Assembly: GCF_003265995.1 (NCBI RefSeq)
Contig: NZ_MVJN01000003.1
Location: forward strand, 248,001-312,000
Length of the DNA: 64,000 nucleotides
Source: Legionella quinlivanii
Lineage (GTDB): Bacteria > Pseudomonadota > Gammaproteobacteria > Legionellales > Legionellaceae
Reading direction: 5' to 3'
Each line of letters begins with the position of its first letter. The stretch's first letter is position 1. The notes beneath the pieces were generated by a model that made no database searches, had not been told where the DNA came from, and saw only the letters and a list, made by a program, of their open reading frames with translations. Made by a program: the position numbers and the translations under genes. Of the stretch, positions 10,247 to 19,321 are shown in pieces.

Positions 10247-10343
10247 ACGTCCTCTTCCATAACGATGAAACAAGACAACCTCCATAATCTACGAGTCTTT
10301 GAGCAGTTGATCCGTGTTGTAAATCAATTGCTCCTAATTAATT

Positions 10344-11123
10344 TTATATCATTTCCAGATGCTTACTGATGTCAATATATTCTCTGATTGAAATCTGCTC
10401 TGGTCTTCTCGAGGGGTCTATCCCCAGGTTACTTATCTCATTGGCTGACAGCAGGGGTTTTAAGTTATTGGCCAGTGTTTTGCGGCGCATGGAAAAAGCC
10501 TGTGCAACAAGATTTTGAAAGCGAATGATGTCGACTTTGGGATAGGGAGAGCTTATATACGGTTTAAGACGTACGATGGCCGAATCTACCTTGGGTTTTG
10601 GAAAAAAAGCTTCTGGCGGCACTTCAAATAAGAAGTCAGCCTGGCAATAGTACTGAGTAATAATACTCAAACGCCCGTAATCCTTTGAACCTGGCGAAGC
10701 AACAAGCCGTTCAACCACTTCTTTTTGCAGCATGAAATGCATATCCTGGATGGAAGACACAAAGCCAAATAGGTGAATGAGCAGTGGCGTTGAAATATTA
10801 TAAGGTAAATTGCCCACAACCCGCAGGCCAGTACCCAATTGATTATAGCTGACAGTCAGGGCATCGGCATTAATAAGCTGCAGTTGTTCTGAATTGTAGG
10901 TTTCATTAAGCAATGCGCAAAGATCACGGTCAATTTCGACAGCAGTCAGTTTGGGCAGGATTTTCAACAAAGCCTGTGTCATTGCGCCCATACCTGGGCC
11001 AATTTCCACTACAGTATCAGTGGAGCTTAAATGAATGGCAGCAATAATTTGTGCAATAATAGATTGATTTTGCAAAAAATTCTGACCAAAACGTTTACGA
11101 GGACGATGACTCACTTCTTTCAC
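10344..11123 (-). CDS. rsmA: 16S rRNA (adenine1518/1519-N6)-dimethyltransferase RsmA (KsgA)
   Basis: Dimethylates two adenines in helix 45 of 16S rRNA during 30S maturation, using SAM. The 259 residues show the family start KRFGQNFLQN, the SAM motif VEIGPGMGAMTQ and the catalytic NLPYNIST. A GTG start is used. It is followed after 97 bases by the TraI_2-like gene and then apaH. Confidence 0.96.
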   Translation of the reverse strand: MKEVSHRPRKRFGQNFLQNQSIIAQIIAAIHLSSTDTVVEIGPGMGAMTQALLKILPKLTAVEIDRDLCALLNETYNSEQLQLINADALTVSYNQLGTGLRVVGNLPYNISTPLLIHLFGFVSSIQDMHFMLQKEVVERLVASPGSKDYGRLSIITQYYCQADFLFEVPPEAFFPKPKVDSAIVRLKPYISSPYPKVDIIRFQNLVAQAFSMRRKTLANNLKPLLSANEISNLGIDPSRRPEQISIREYIDISKHLEMI

Positions 11124-11316
11124 CTGAAATCCAGTCTGCTAGTAGTTGCACTCGTATTCAGAATTAGGAATATCAAAGAGATAAAATTGGATGCGAGAAT
11201 TGTTATCTGCTACAAACTCTGGGTTAAGTGCGTATTAGTGATGAGCTTGCTCACCTAAAAATTATCGCTCCCAATTATACAGTACTTTGTCTAATCTACC
11301 AAATGTTTCCTCGCGG

Positions 11317-12402
11317 CTAGTTTGCAGCAAACCAAAGTACCCACGGATTGATAGCCGCGCGCGCTATGGCAATGCCCGCCAGAATTGCCAGAACTGCATA
11401 TCGGTCAGCAAAGTAAAGCCAGTGTTGTTTCGCGGCAATAAAGGGCGCGCGGCCTGCCACCCATCGGGATACGGCAATACTGACCGGAAAATAAAGTAGT
11501 ATTAGCAATTCATTAAAGATTCTCGCTTCCATGAAATGCCCGACCAATAAAAGTCCGATAAAGTAAATCAGGGCCGCATAGCGGATTGGCCGGTATTGCG
11601 GGGGAATATAATCATGAAAACCAAACCAGAACAAGGGTAGTCCGCAAAGACAGTAAATGAAAAACAAGAGATTATTATCTTCCAGAAGCCAGAGCAAATT
11701 GGCTTCAAAATGGGTATGACTGGTATCACGAAAATAAAATTCACTGTAAGTGCCTGGCAGCTTATAAGTCAGCAATACAACCAGCAGTCGAGCGCAAAGA
11801 TAAGTGATTAAAGCCAGTCCGAATACAATCTGAACTTTTTTTAACTGTTGCCAGTGCAGTGCCGGTATTAAGAGAACCAGAAGGATGCTGCTTTCACGAT
11901 TAAAAGTGGCGATGAAAATCAAGGGAATCAACCAGCGCCACTGTTCTTTTATACAGAATAAAAAGCCCAGCGTCATGAAAAACAAGGAAGCGCTGTCGGC
12001 AGGATAAAAAAAAGAGGCTTCGCCGTCGATGGTAAAGCGGTAATTTATAATGGACATTAAAGGAAGCAGCAGAAGAAAAAGCCAGCTTAATAGCCGGGCT
12101 TCATCAATCGCAAATTCGGTTCTCAGCAAATGAAAAAGCGCAATAAAAAAAGAGCTGACAAATATAAGCTCCAGCAGAAAGAAGAGTTGATCGGTACCGA
12201 TGGGTAAAATATAACTGAGTCCTCGGGCCAGCGCGGGTACCAGCATTCTCTGACCAAAAGGGAGTCTGGCCGTAAAATTGATCATTTCATCAAGGGTCGC
12301 CCCGTCATAGACACCGGTTAATTTGACATGCATAAAGGCGTAACCGAAAATAAGGACAATGCTGATGAAACGTAATTTATAGCGGAAAAGATCCCTGTTC
12401 AT
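11317..12402 (-). CDS. Polytopic membrane protein, paralogue of the 14399-15571 gene
   Basis: 361 residues with about eight to ten hydrophobic segments and no recognised enzymatic motif. It aligns along its whole length with the protein at 14399-15571. Shared blocks include the start (DLFRYKLRFIS), RLPFGQRMLVPALA, FYPADSASLFF, NRESSILLVLLIPALHW and DYIPPQYRPIRYAALIYF. GGAATT precedes the ATG. The NRESS and DYIPPQxRPIR blocks are the most conserved polar positions and probably mark the functional face. The function is unknown; a glycosyltransferase-like or lipid-related role is possible but not supported. Confidence 0.8.
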   Translation of the reverse strand: MNRDLFRYKLRFISIVLIFGYAFMHVKLTGVYDGATLDEMINFTARLPFGQRMLVPALARGLSYILPIGTDQLFFLLELIFVSSFFIALFHLLRTEFAIDEARLLSWLFLLLLPLMSIINYRFTIDGEASFFYPADSASLFFMTLGFLFCIKEQWRWLIPLIFIATFNRESSILLVLLIPALHWQQLKKVQIVFGLALITYLCARLLVVLLTYKLPGTYSEFYFRDTSHTHFEANLLWLLEDNNLLFFIYCLCGLPLFWFGFHDYIPPQYRPIRYAALIYFIGLLLVGHFMEARIFNELLILLYFPVSIAVSRWVAGRAPFIAAKQHWLYFADRYAVLAILAGIAIARAAINPWVLWFAAN

Positions 12403-12504
12403 AATTCCAATAATTCAAACCACCGGATTGACCAGACTAACCGAGATCGATATAAATGAATAGTCTTTCAACGCATCTCGGTGAGCAGCCATTTGGAATA
12501 AATT

Positions 12505-13230
12505 ATGTTAGAGCACCTTATTGAACTTAGAAAACGGATGATCAGGGTGCTGATTTTTTTTGCTATCCTGTTTGCCAGTTATTTTTATTTTGCCAAGGAT
12601 TTATTTCACTGGGTGGTTTCCCCTCTGTTGAATGCCTTGCCAGCCGCCCAAGGCAGCCTGATTGCCACACAGGTTACCGCCCCAGTACTGACGCCAATCG
12701 CTCTTGCCAGCAATCTCGCCTTTCTCTCGACAACGCCATTTTTTTTATTTCAGCTATGGGGCTTCGTAGCGCCGGGACTTTATCGCGATGAACGAAAAAA
12801 AATAAAGGGAGCAGTTCTTGGCAGCTTAGGCCTTTTTTTTCTGGGCATTGCTTTTTGTTTTTATGGGGTTTTGCCGTTTATGTTTCAATTTTTTATTCAG
12901 GCTGTGCCCGATGGGGTCAAAATGATGCCTGATATCAGCAATGCCCTGGATTTTATTACCCGCATGTTAATCATTTTCGGCATCTGTTTTCAGGTACCCT
13001 TAATCTGCTTTGTTCTCGTTCAGCTGGGATGGCTTGAAATTCGGCATTTAACTCTGGTACGCCCTTACATTATTGTGCTGGCCTTTACTGTGGGCATGCT
13101 GCTGACACCGCCTGATGTTTTATCGCAAATATTATTAGCAGTGCCGTTATGCCTCTTATACGAACTGGGTATTTTACTATGTCGGTGGAAGAAACCTTCT
13201 TTGAGCCAAACTCATAACATTTTAAGTTGA
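12505..13230 (+). CDS. tatC: Sec-independent protein translocase subunit TatC
   Basis: Core receptor of the twin-arginine translocase in the inner membrane. The 241 residues give six helices and the family marks LEHLIELRKRMIRVL at the start, FAP-like GFVAPGLYRDERK, and FITRMLIIFGICFQVPL. GGAA precedes the ATG. tatA and tatB are not adjacent, so they must be encoded elsewhere. Its 3' end overlaps the end of the convergent RES gene by 9 bases. Confidence 0.95.
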   Translation: MLEHLIELRKRMIRVLIFFAILFASYFYFAKDLFHWVVSPLLNALPAAQGSLIATQVTAPVLTPIALASNLAFLSTTPFFLFQLWGFVAPGLYRDERKKIKGAVLGSLGLFFLGIAFCFYGVLPFMFQFFIQAVPDGVKMMPDISNALDFITRMLIIFGICFQVPLICFVLVQLGWLEIRHLTLVRPYIIVLAFTVGMLLTPPDVLSQILLAVPLCLLYELGILLCRWKKPSLSQTHNILS

Positions 13231-13974
13231 AGGTGAGGGGAATTTTCCATTGATCCAGAAATAGTCCTGAGTGAACATTATAGGTTGATTATCTCGTTTA
13301 GAGATAAAGCCCACTTCGTTAACGCTGGTCTGACATAACCAACCTGTTAAATTGGAGGGGCTGTTCGCATGAAAAGCGCTAGGCGAAAACAGAGCAATAT
13401 TTTTCCCTTTCTCTTTATCTCTGGCCGAAATATATCGGAAAGCTTCTACTCCGTCTTGCCTCATATTAGAACCCAATTGCTGTGTATCAGAATAGGAAGT
13501 GGGAGAGGTTAGAATGGATTCAAATTCAGTAAAAGGCGGCTGATCTAAAAACACTCCCCATTTGCTTTTAATAGAGACGGAAAAGGAAGAGAATTCGCTT
13601 GTAATAGAGTTGTGAAAGGGGACTTCCGGGCCTAGCATATAAACAAATCGGTAATAAGCAACTTCCGCTAGTGCCGTGTAAAGATTTAATGATCCGTAAA
13701 AGAGACTCTGCTCAAAAGTAGATCCAAATCGCGAACCATATTTAAGCGGAGGATAACGAAATGCTGTTTTCAGTAGATAGTCCAGAGAATCGGTATTATC
13801 AGGAAATAGCGGTTTAGTCTGCTCAATTAACTCTTCTAAAAGACATTGCTCATGTAAGTTATTTACCAGATTCAAGGTGGCTGCTTTTTCCTGTGATTCT
13901 ACAAAGCGAAATATGGACGCAAAGATGGGTTTAATCTCATCTTTACCTTTAGCCCGCAGCCAGATATCGACCAT
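13222..13974 (-). CDS. RES-domain toxin (NAD+-degrading family)
   Basis: 250 residues. The RES core is visible as YGSRFGSTFEQSLFYGS followed by TALAEVAYYR, holding the conserved Arg, Glu, Ser and Tyr positions. RES toxins of type II systems (MbcT-like) break down NAD+ by phosphorolysis or hydrolysis. The gene follows the Xre/MbcA-type antitoxin gene, and the two share one base. RES/Xre pairing is the standard arrangement, so the toxin call is firm. Whether it is active is not known. Confidence 0.87.
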   Translation of the reverse strand: MVDIWLRAKGKDEIKPIFASIFRFVESQEKAATLNLVNNLHEQCLLEELIEQTKPLFPDNTDSLDYLLKTAFRYPPLKYGSRFGSTFEQSLFYGSLNLYTALAEVAYYRFVYMLGPEVPFHNSITSEFSSFSVSIKSKWGVFLDQPPFTEFESILTSPTSYSDTQQLGSNMRQDGVEAFRYISARDKEKGKNIALFSPSAFHANSPSNLTGWLCQTSVNEVGFISKRDNQPIMFTQDYFWINGKFPSPST

Positions 13975-14339
13975 TATATCTTTCCTCTGATAGCATCCAG
14001 ATAACTTACTACTCTGGATAGTCCTGTGACAGTCTTCATGGCTTCCAAAGGAATATCCTGGATATGAAAGTTATTGGTCCTTAACCAGTGGTTAATGGCC
14101 TCTTTATTGCCACCGTTTAAAGCAAATAAAGAACGGTAAACTCGAATTAATAATAATGAAAGCTCACCTTCTTTGCTTTTTGGGTCAATCTCGCTTTTCT
14201 TCAGGATTCGATTGACTGTATTACGAGAGCGGCCAATGATTTTGCCCAACTCCTCGTCAGTCAATCCCAGCTGTGCTTTTAAATTAGTGAGGGCTACTGC
14301 CAGGACATAATTTTCCTCAGGTTTGGATTGAATGTTCAT
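13974..14339 (-). CDS. Xre/MbcA/ParS-type antitoxin
   Basis: 121 residues. An N-terminal helix-turn-helix (LTDEELGKIIGRSRNTVNRIL, about 25-46, one residue shortened here for reading) is followed by the C-terminal toxin-binding DUF2384 domain (AINHWLRTNN, then PLEAMKTVTGLSRVVSYL). It should neutralise the RES toxin and repress the operon through the dyad just upstream. It is followed directly by the toxin gene. Confidence 0.87.
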   Translation of the reverse strand: MNIQSKPEENYVLAVALTNLKAQLGLTDEELGKIIGRSRNTVNRILKKSEIDPKSKEGELSLLLIRVYRSLFALNGGNKEAINHWLRTNNFHIQDIPLEAMKTVTGLSRVVSYLDAIRGKI

Positions 14340-14350
14340 GAGCCCCTCGT

Positions 14351-14398
14351 TTTTGCACCATATGTGATATTATAGCATTATTTGCACCATTTGGTGCA
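14351..14398 (-). promoter_or_regulatory. Probable TA promoter/operator with GGTGCAAA half-sites
   Basis: On the minus strand TGCACCAAATGGTGCA (14383-14398) is an inverted repeat, and a further GGTGCAAAA half-site lies at 14351-14359. A TATAAT box (14369-14374) lies between them. The layout fits an antitoxin operator overlapping its own promoter. It directly abuts the stop codon of the upstream membrane-protein gene. Confidence 0.6.
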
Positions 14399-15571
14399 CT
14401 ATCTATAATATTTGTCATACCAGTCTTCATTCGTCGCCCTGTGGTTCTTGCTTCCAGACAAGTTGGCGATTTTGACTACCAAAGGCTCAAGCAGCGGATG
14501 AGCCAGTGTAGTGACTAATAAAATGAGCGAGACGGCATATCGATTGAGGAAAAAGAGGCCTGCAGAGTTATAAGGTGTTTCATAAACGGGCTCATTTTGA
14601 ATCCAGCGATTAACCGCCGTGCAGACCGGTAAATAAAGAAGAATGACAATCTCATGAAAGATGCGAACTTCAGAGAAATTTCCAATGAGCTGTAAGCCAA
14701 GGAAATAGAAGAGTGCTATGAAGCGAATGGGTCTTAACTGCGGGGGAATGTAATCAATGAAAGCAAACCACAGTACAGGCAATCCCATAAAACAAAAATT
14801 AATCAGAAAAATAGCCAGTTGCCGGAATAGCCAGTTGAAATTGGTTTCAAAATAGGTGTGGCCAAAAAACTGATCATACCATTCGGTGAGCGGGCCAGGC
14901 GAATTCTTTGTTAAATGAAGAATGATCAGCCGCGCCAGAATATAGAGCAGCACTGCTGCAATCATCGGCTTGGCTATTTGTTTTCTGTCACTCCAATGCA
15001 GCGCTGGAATTAACAGCACCAATAAAATACTGCTTTCCCGATTAAATGTGGCAAGAAATATCCAGAACAGGAGCAGCGTCCAGCGTTTTTGTAAACACAG
15101 CAGAAAACCCATGCTTATAAAAAAAAGGGAGGCTGAGTCTGAGGGATAATAAAAAGTCGCCGGGCCGCCAAACATTATGCGGTAATTAACCACTGATAAC
15201 AGCGGCAATAACAACAGAAACAGCCAGGTGCAAACGAGACTTGCCCGCAAAGAAAGCTGGCGCTGAAGCAATGCCTGCAAACTAAAAAAAAAGGCGGCTG
15301 TAAACAGAAATTCCAGTAGAAAGAAAAGGGGGCCTGGAGAGAAAGGCAGAAAAGAGGATAAAAGTTTCGCCATTGCAGGAACCAGCAGGCGTTGGGCAAA
15401 CGGCATGCGAGTGCAAAAATCAAGCATTTGTTCCAGTGTAACCTGTATGTAGATTACTGTGAGCCGGGTATGAAGAAACGTATAGGCAAGCAGCAATACA
15501 AAACTGATAAACCGGGTTTTATAAAGGAACAGATCCGAATTAATGCTCTGAGGGCTAATCCTGGCCGACAT
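14399..15571 (-). CDS. Polytopic membrane protein, paralogue of the 11317-12402 gene
   Basis: About 390 residues from the ATG at 15571; an in-frame TTG lies 12 bases upstream. It shares blocks with the 361-residue paralogue 2 kb away, including DLFLYKTRFIS, RMPFAQRLLVPAMA, FYYPSDSASLFF, NRESSILLVLLIPALHW and DYIPPQLRPIR. It has about nine membrane segments and a short polar tail ending SKNHRATNEDWYDKYYR. The two copies differ in many positions, so the duplication is old. The toxin-antitoxin pair follows on the same strand. The function is unknown. Confidence 0.78.
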   Translation of the reverse strand: MSARISPQSINSDLFLYKTRFISFVLLLAYTFLHTRLTVIYIQVTLEQMLDFCTRMPFAQRLLVPAMAKLLSSFLPFSPGPLFFLLEFLFTAAFFFSLQALLQRQLSLRASLVCTWLFLLLLPLLSVVNYRIMFGGPATFYYPSDSASLFFISMGFLLCLQKRWTLLLFWIFLATFNRESSILLVLLIPALHWSDRKQIAKPMIAAVLLYILARLIILHLTKNSPGPLTEWYDQFFGHTYFETNFNWLFRQLAIFLINFCFMGLPVLWFAFIDYIPPQLRPIRFIALFYFLGLQLIGNFSEVRIFHEIVILLYLPVCTAVNRWIQNEPVYETPYNSAGLFFLNRYAVSLILLVTTLAHPLLEPLVVKIANLSGSKNHRATNEDWYDKYYR

Positions 15572-15695
15572 TCTGATATGCAAAAATATGACTATTGACC
15601 GCCATTTTGAGCCTGAATCTGGGGAATAGCAAGCTTAAGCTTTAGGGAAATTGACCGATACTAATAATGTAATGCCAAAAAAAGCAGGAGGGCCT

Positions 15696-16007
15696 ATGAC
15701 TAAAGAAGCCAAATTTAATATCGGCGATTGCGTCAGGCATCAACAGCACGGCTACCGAGCCGTTATTGTTGATATTGATCCTTTATTCCAGGCATCCGGG
15801 CGCTATAACCCGCAGGCCAGTAAACGTGAATTTGCCGCAAGAAGCCCCTGGTATCGACTGCTGGTTGATGAAAGCAGCCAGATTACTTATGTTGAGGAGT
15901 GTCATTTAATACTGGACAGGAATACAGAACAAATTGATAACCCCAAATTACCGGAGTATTTAATTGCGGATAAAGAAGGGTACAGGAGCTGTACTAAAAA
16001 ACATTAA
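15696..16007 (+). CDS. hspQ: Heat-shock protein HspQ (hemimethylated-DNA-binding YccV family)
   Basis: Small stress protein that in enterobacteria acts as a Lon specificity enhancer. From the ATG at 15696, preceded by AGGAGG, it has about 103 residues, matching the family's ~105. An earlier in-frame ATG at 15651 lacks such a site. Family marks are FNIGDCVRHQQHGYRAVIVD, SPWYRLLVD and TYVEECHL. It is a single gene. Confidence 0.9.
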   Translation: MTKEAKFNIGDCVRHQQHGYRAVIVDIDPLFQASGRYNPQASKREFAARSPWYRLLVDESSQITYVEECHLILDRNTEQIDNPKLPEYLIADKEGYRSCTKKH

Positions 16008-16009
16008 CT

Positions 16010-16032
16010 ATCTCGACAAGGTCTTTCGAGAT
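16010..16032 (+). terminator. Hairpin after hspQ
   Basis: ATCTCGA (16010-16016) and TCGAGAT (16026-16032) form a 7-bp stem with a 9-base loop three bases after the hspQ stop. No T-tract follows, so termination is only possible. Confidence 0.35.
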
Positions 16033-16147
16033 GGGTGATGCTCTGACTACGATCTTAAATTACAGAGCAATTCCTTCCGCTTCCTACGTGCCTGGGCTTT
16101 TGCCCGGCATAAAGGGAATGCTTAAGCCTGACGGGTCAGCTATACAA

Positions 16148-16176
16148 TTACCCTGCTGCGATTTGAGAGCTATAAT
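16148..16176 (+). promoter_or_regulatory. Possible sigma70 promoter of the GGDEF gene
   Basis: TTACCC (16148-16153) and TATAAT (16171-16176) are spaced by 17 bases, about 36 bases upstream of the GTG start. The -10 box is perfect, the -35 box poor. Confidence 0.45.
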
Positions 16177-16211
16177 TAAAGAATGTTACACAGGCTAAGG
16201 ATAGTTACTCT

Positions 16212-18386
16212 GTGAAAGAAAAACCGGTTTCGTCTTTCTTACATAATCTGCAATTAAGCAGAGGCATACTTAATTTTGTCTTTATTGCTGCGTTAATCTG
16301 CCTCCTGGTAATTAATTTCTTTTCCTATTATCAGCTTAAGGCTTTAATCAAAGCCAATAATTGGGTTAACCACACCTATCAGGTGATTCAAAGCATCGAC
16401 TCCTCTTTATATAGTGTGGTCGATATCGAATCCCGGCAGCGAGCGTATCTGCTTCGAGGTAATGAGCAGTTTCTGGCCGATATCGAACCCATCAAAAAGC
16501 AATTAACAATAGATATAGAGCAACTTACAACTTTAACTCATGATAATCCAGGACAAAAAGCACGTGCTCAGCGGTTTTTGGAGTTGGTCGATCAGCGAAT
16601 GGAGTTACTAAACCGCATTTTGCAATTTAAATTGAGTAACAAACTGGATACGCCAGAAGGTCTTGAGCAATTGAACTTAAGTCAGAATCTGTCGAATCGG
16701 GTAAAGGATTTGGGCCAGGAGATTAAATCAGTTGAAATGGTTTTGCTGACTGAGCGAAATAATTCCGCAATCAGTCAATCAAAAATATTTAGCTCTATTC
16801 TAATAGTCGGCGGTACCATCAGTATTTTATTTCTGATTATTGCCTTTGCACTGGCGAATATGGAGCTGCTAACTCGTAGAACCGCAGAAAAGCATAACTT
16901 CAACATGCAGACCCGCCTGCGAAAAATTATTGAAAGTGCAAGCGATATGATTGCCGCCCTGGATAAAAATCTGCAGTTCATCATTTTTAATGAAGCCTAT
17001 CAGCAGGAATTCAAGCAGCTTTTTGGGAAAACTTTGACCCTGGGAATGTCGATCGATGACGCTTTTGAGGATATTGCCGATGAAAAACGTGCAATAGCTG
17101 CTCAATGGAAGGATTCTTTGCAAAACCATGAGAAGCTGCTTCGTGCGGAACTTAAGGTAAATGACGATAAATATACTTATGAGATGTCATCAAGTCTGAT
17201 TCAAAATGATAATAATGAAGTCAACGGAGTCGTTCACAGCGTGCGAAACATCACCCAGCGCATCAAAGAACATACAGAACTGCAACAGTCCTATGAGAAA
17301 TTAACTGCTGGAATGCTCGAGCTGCAAAATAAGAATATAGAAATCACCTTGCTGGTTGAAATGAGTGACATCATGCTGGCATGCAGTACACTGGAGGAGC
17401 TTAGCGCGGTCATGTCAAAATACTCGCAGCGCCTGTTATCGTTTGTCAATGGCGGCTATCTGTTTATTATGCACCCTTCTAAAAACTACCTTGAGAATGC
17501 AGCCAGTTGGGGAGAACCTCACGATCAGGATCAAACCTTTGTCCCCGACCAATGCTGGGCCATTCGTCTTGGTCGTATTCACCAGGTGAATGATCCAGAG
17601 AAAGAACTGGTCTGTTCTCATATTAAGCTGGAAGAGCATGGTGACAGAGGATTACTCTGTGTACCCCTGATGGCTCAAAACGACATCTATGGTTTACTTT
17701 ATATGGAAGCAAAGACAGATACCCCTTTGTTAATTGATGAAAACAAACGCTTGCTGATTACTGCCTTTGCTGAGTTGACCGCATTAGCCCTGGCTAATGT
17801 ACGTCTGCGCGAAAACCTTCGCCATCAGTCCATTCGCGATCCTTTAACGGGTTTATACAATCGCCGTTATTTGGAAGATTTCATGTTCAAGCAGCTGCAT
17901 CAGGCGCAGCGTTCCAACTCGCCTTTTGCAATTCTGATGATTGACTTGGATCATTTTAAGAAAATTAACGACACTTACGGCCATGAAGCGGGGGATGTCG
18001 TTTTAAAGGAATTTGGCCATATATTACAGGAGAATATTCGTTTGGGAGATATCGCGGCCCGATATGGCGGTGAAGAGTTTATTGTGATGTTTTATGATAT
18101 TAGTCAGGATGATGCAAAAATGCGAGCTGAAGCGATAAGAATGGCCATACAAAAAACCCCGCTTAAATACGGGGCTCAACAAATAGGGCAAGTGACGGCG
18201 TCAATTGGACTTTCAATGTATCCCAAAGATGCCAAAACTACAGCCGAGTTAATTGAGGCGGCCGATAAGGCGCTTTACAACGCAAAAAACAATGGCAGGA
18301 ACCAGGTGGTTATCTACGGAAAAAGCGAGAACGGCAAATTGCCGCGTGCTGTAGCGGAACCGAAGCAAATAGCTTCAAAACATTGA
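16212..18386 (+). CDS. Membrane diguanylate cyclase: CHASE3-PAS-GAF-GGDEF
   Basis: 724 residues that should make cyclic di-GMP from GTP. Helices at about 20-42 and 195-222 bracket a periplasmic CHASE3-like sensor (VVDIESRQRAYLLRGNEQFL). A PAS domain (about 235-355), a short coiled linker, a GAF domain (about 380-535) and a GGDEF domain follow. The active-site loop is GGEEF (619-623), with the inhibitory RxxD site RLGD (610-613) placed five residues before it. The domain is therefore predicted active and feedback-inhibited. The start is GTG with AAGGAT upstream. There is no EAL domain and no linked gene. Confidence 0.92.
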   Translation: MKEKPVSSFLHNLQLSRGILNFVFIAALICLLVINFFSYYQLKALIKANNWVNHTYQVIQSIDSSLYSVVDIESRQRAYLLRGNEQFLADIEPIKKQLTIDIEQLTTLTHDNPGQKARAQRFLELVDQRMELLNRILQFKLSNKLDTPEGLEQLNLSQNLSNRVKDLGQEIKSVEMVLLTERNNSAISQSKIFSSILIVGGTISILFLIIAFALANMELLTRRTAEKHNFNMQTRLRKIIESASDMIAALDKNLQFIIFNEAYQQEFKQLFGKTLTLGMSIDDAFEDIADEKRAIAAQWKDSLQNHEKLLRAELKVNDDKYTYEMSSSLIQNDNNEVNGVVHSVRNITQRIKEHTELQQSYEKLTAGMLELQNKNIEITLLVEMSDIMLACSTLEELSAVMSKYSQRLLSFVNGGYLFIMHPSKNYLENAASWGEPHDQDQTFVPDQCWAIRLGRIHQVNDPEKELVCSHIKLEEHGDRGLLCVPLMAQNDIYGLLYMEAKTDTPLLIDENKRLLITAFAELTALALANVRLRENLRHQSIRDPLTGLYNRRYLEDFMFKQLHQAQRSNSPFAILMIDLDHFKKINDTYGHEAGDVVLKEFGHILQENIRLGDIAARYGGEEFIVMFYDISQDDAKMRAEAIRMAIQKTPLKYGAQQIGQVTASIGLSMYPKDAKTTAELIEAADKALYNAKNNGRNQVVIYGKSENGKLPRAVAEPKQIASKH

Positions 18387-18390
18387 TCTA

Positions 18391-18486
18391 AATTCTCTCT
18401 CCCCACAGGGGAGAGAGTTAGAGAGAGGGGTTTAAAAATCAACCCTCACCCTAGCCCTCTCCCAGCTTGGGAGAGGGGGTTTTCTC
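18391..18486. repeat. Dispersed repeat family A, copy 1 (double hairpin)
   Basis: Two hairpins, the first built on CTCTCCCC-ACAGGGGAGAG and the second on CCCTCTCCC-AGCTT-GGGAGAGGG, flank a linker containing AATCAACCCTCACCCTAG. An inverted copy lies at 27415-27503. It sits between the convergent GGDEF and thyA genes, where it can act as a bidirectional terminator. Confidence 0.8.
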
Positions 18487-18526
18487 TTAAGTTAATGCCA
18501 AACGTGCCTGTGCGGAATGACACCGA

Positions 18527-19321
18527 CTACACAGCAATCGGCGCTTTGATAAGCGGGTGGAACTGATAGTTTACAATTTCAAAATCCTCGAAATGGTATT
18601 CAAATAAAGAATCCGGTTTTCGCTTGATCTCCAATTGTGGTAAAGGATAAGGAGTTCTTTGTAATTGGGTTTGTGCCTGCTCCAAATGATTGAGATAAAG
18701 ATGGCAGTCACCTCCGGTCCAGATAAATTCGCCTGGCAAAAGCCCGGTCTGCTGCGCCACCATGTGAGTTAAGAGAGCGTAGGAGGCAATATTGAAAGGA
18801 ACGCCTAAAAACACGTCAGCTGAGCGTTGATAAAGCTGACAGGACAGATGTCCATTAGCCACATAAAACTGAAAGAGTGCATGACAGGGCATCAATGCCA
18901 TTTTATCGAGCTCGCCCACATTCCATGCACTGACCAGTAATCGTCTGGAATCCGGATTACTTTGAATCTGCTGAAGGACTTCACTGAGCTGATCAATCGC
19001 TTCACCACTCTGAGAAGGCCAGCTTCGCCATTGGCGGCCATAAACTGGGCCCAAATCGCCATTGCTGTCTGCCCACTCATCCCAGATGCTAACGCCATTT
19101 TCATTAAGATAGGCGATATTGGTGTCTCCTTTGAGAAACCATAATAACTCGTGAATAATACTGCGTGTATGCAGTTTCTTAGTGGTGACTAAAGGAAAGC
19201 CCTGGCGCAGGTCAAATCGCATCTGATACCCAAATACCGATAAGGTGCCGGTACCGGTACGATCGGTTTTTTCGGTGCCGTTTTTTAAAATATGATCTAA
19301 AAGATTCAAATAGGTTTGCAT
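18527..19321 (-). CDS. thyA: Thymidylate synthase ThyA
   Basis: Methylates dUMP to dTMP using 5,10-methylene-tetrahydrofolate. It has 264 residues from [12 protein letters not shown], which matches the family start, so the upstream in-frame ATGs are not used. The catalytic cysteine is in [13 protein letters not shown], and the substrate-binding [12 protein letters not shown] and [16 protein letters not shown] are present. It is the last gene of the rppH-ptsP-tauE-lgt-thyA operon, and its start lies 16 bases inside lgt. Confidence 0.97.
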   Translation of the reverse strand: MQTYLNLLDHILKNGTEKTDRTGTGTLSVFGYQMRFDLRQGFPLVTTKKLHTRSIIHELLWFLKGDTNIAYLNENGVSIWDEWADSNGDLGPVYGRQWRSWPSQSGEAIDQLSEVLQQIQSNPDSRRLLVSAWNVGELDKMALMPCHALFQFYVANGHLSCQLYQRSADVFLGVPFNIASYALLTHMVAQQTGLLPGEFIWTGGDCHLYLNHLEQAQTQLQRTPYPLPQLEIKRKPDSLFEYHFEDFEIVNYQFHPLIKAPIAV

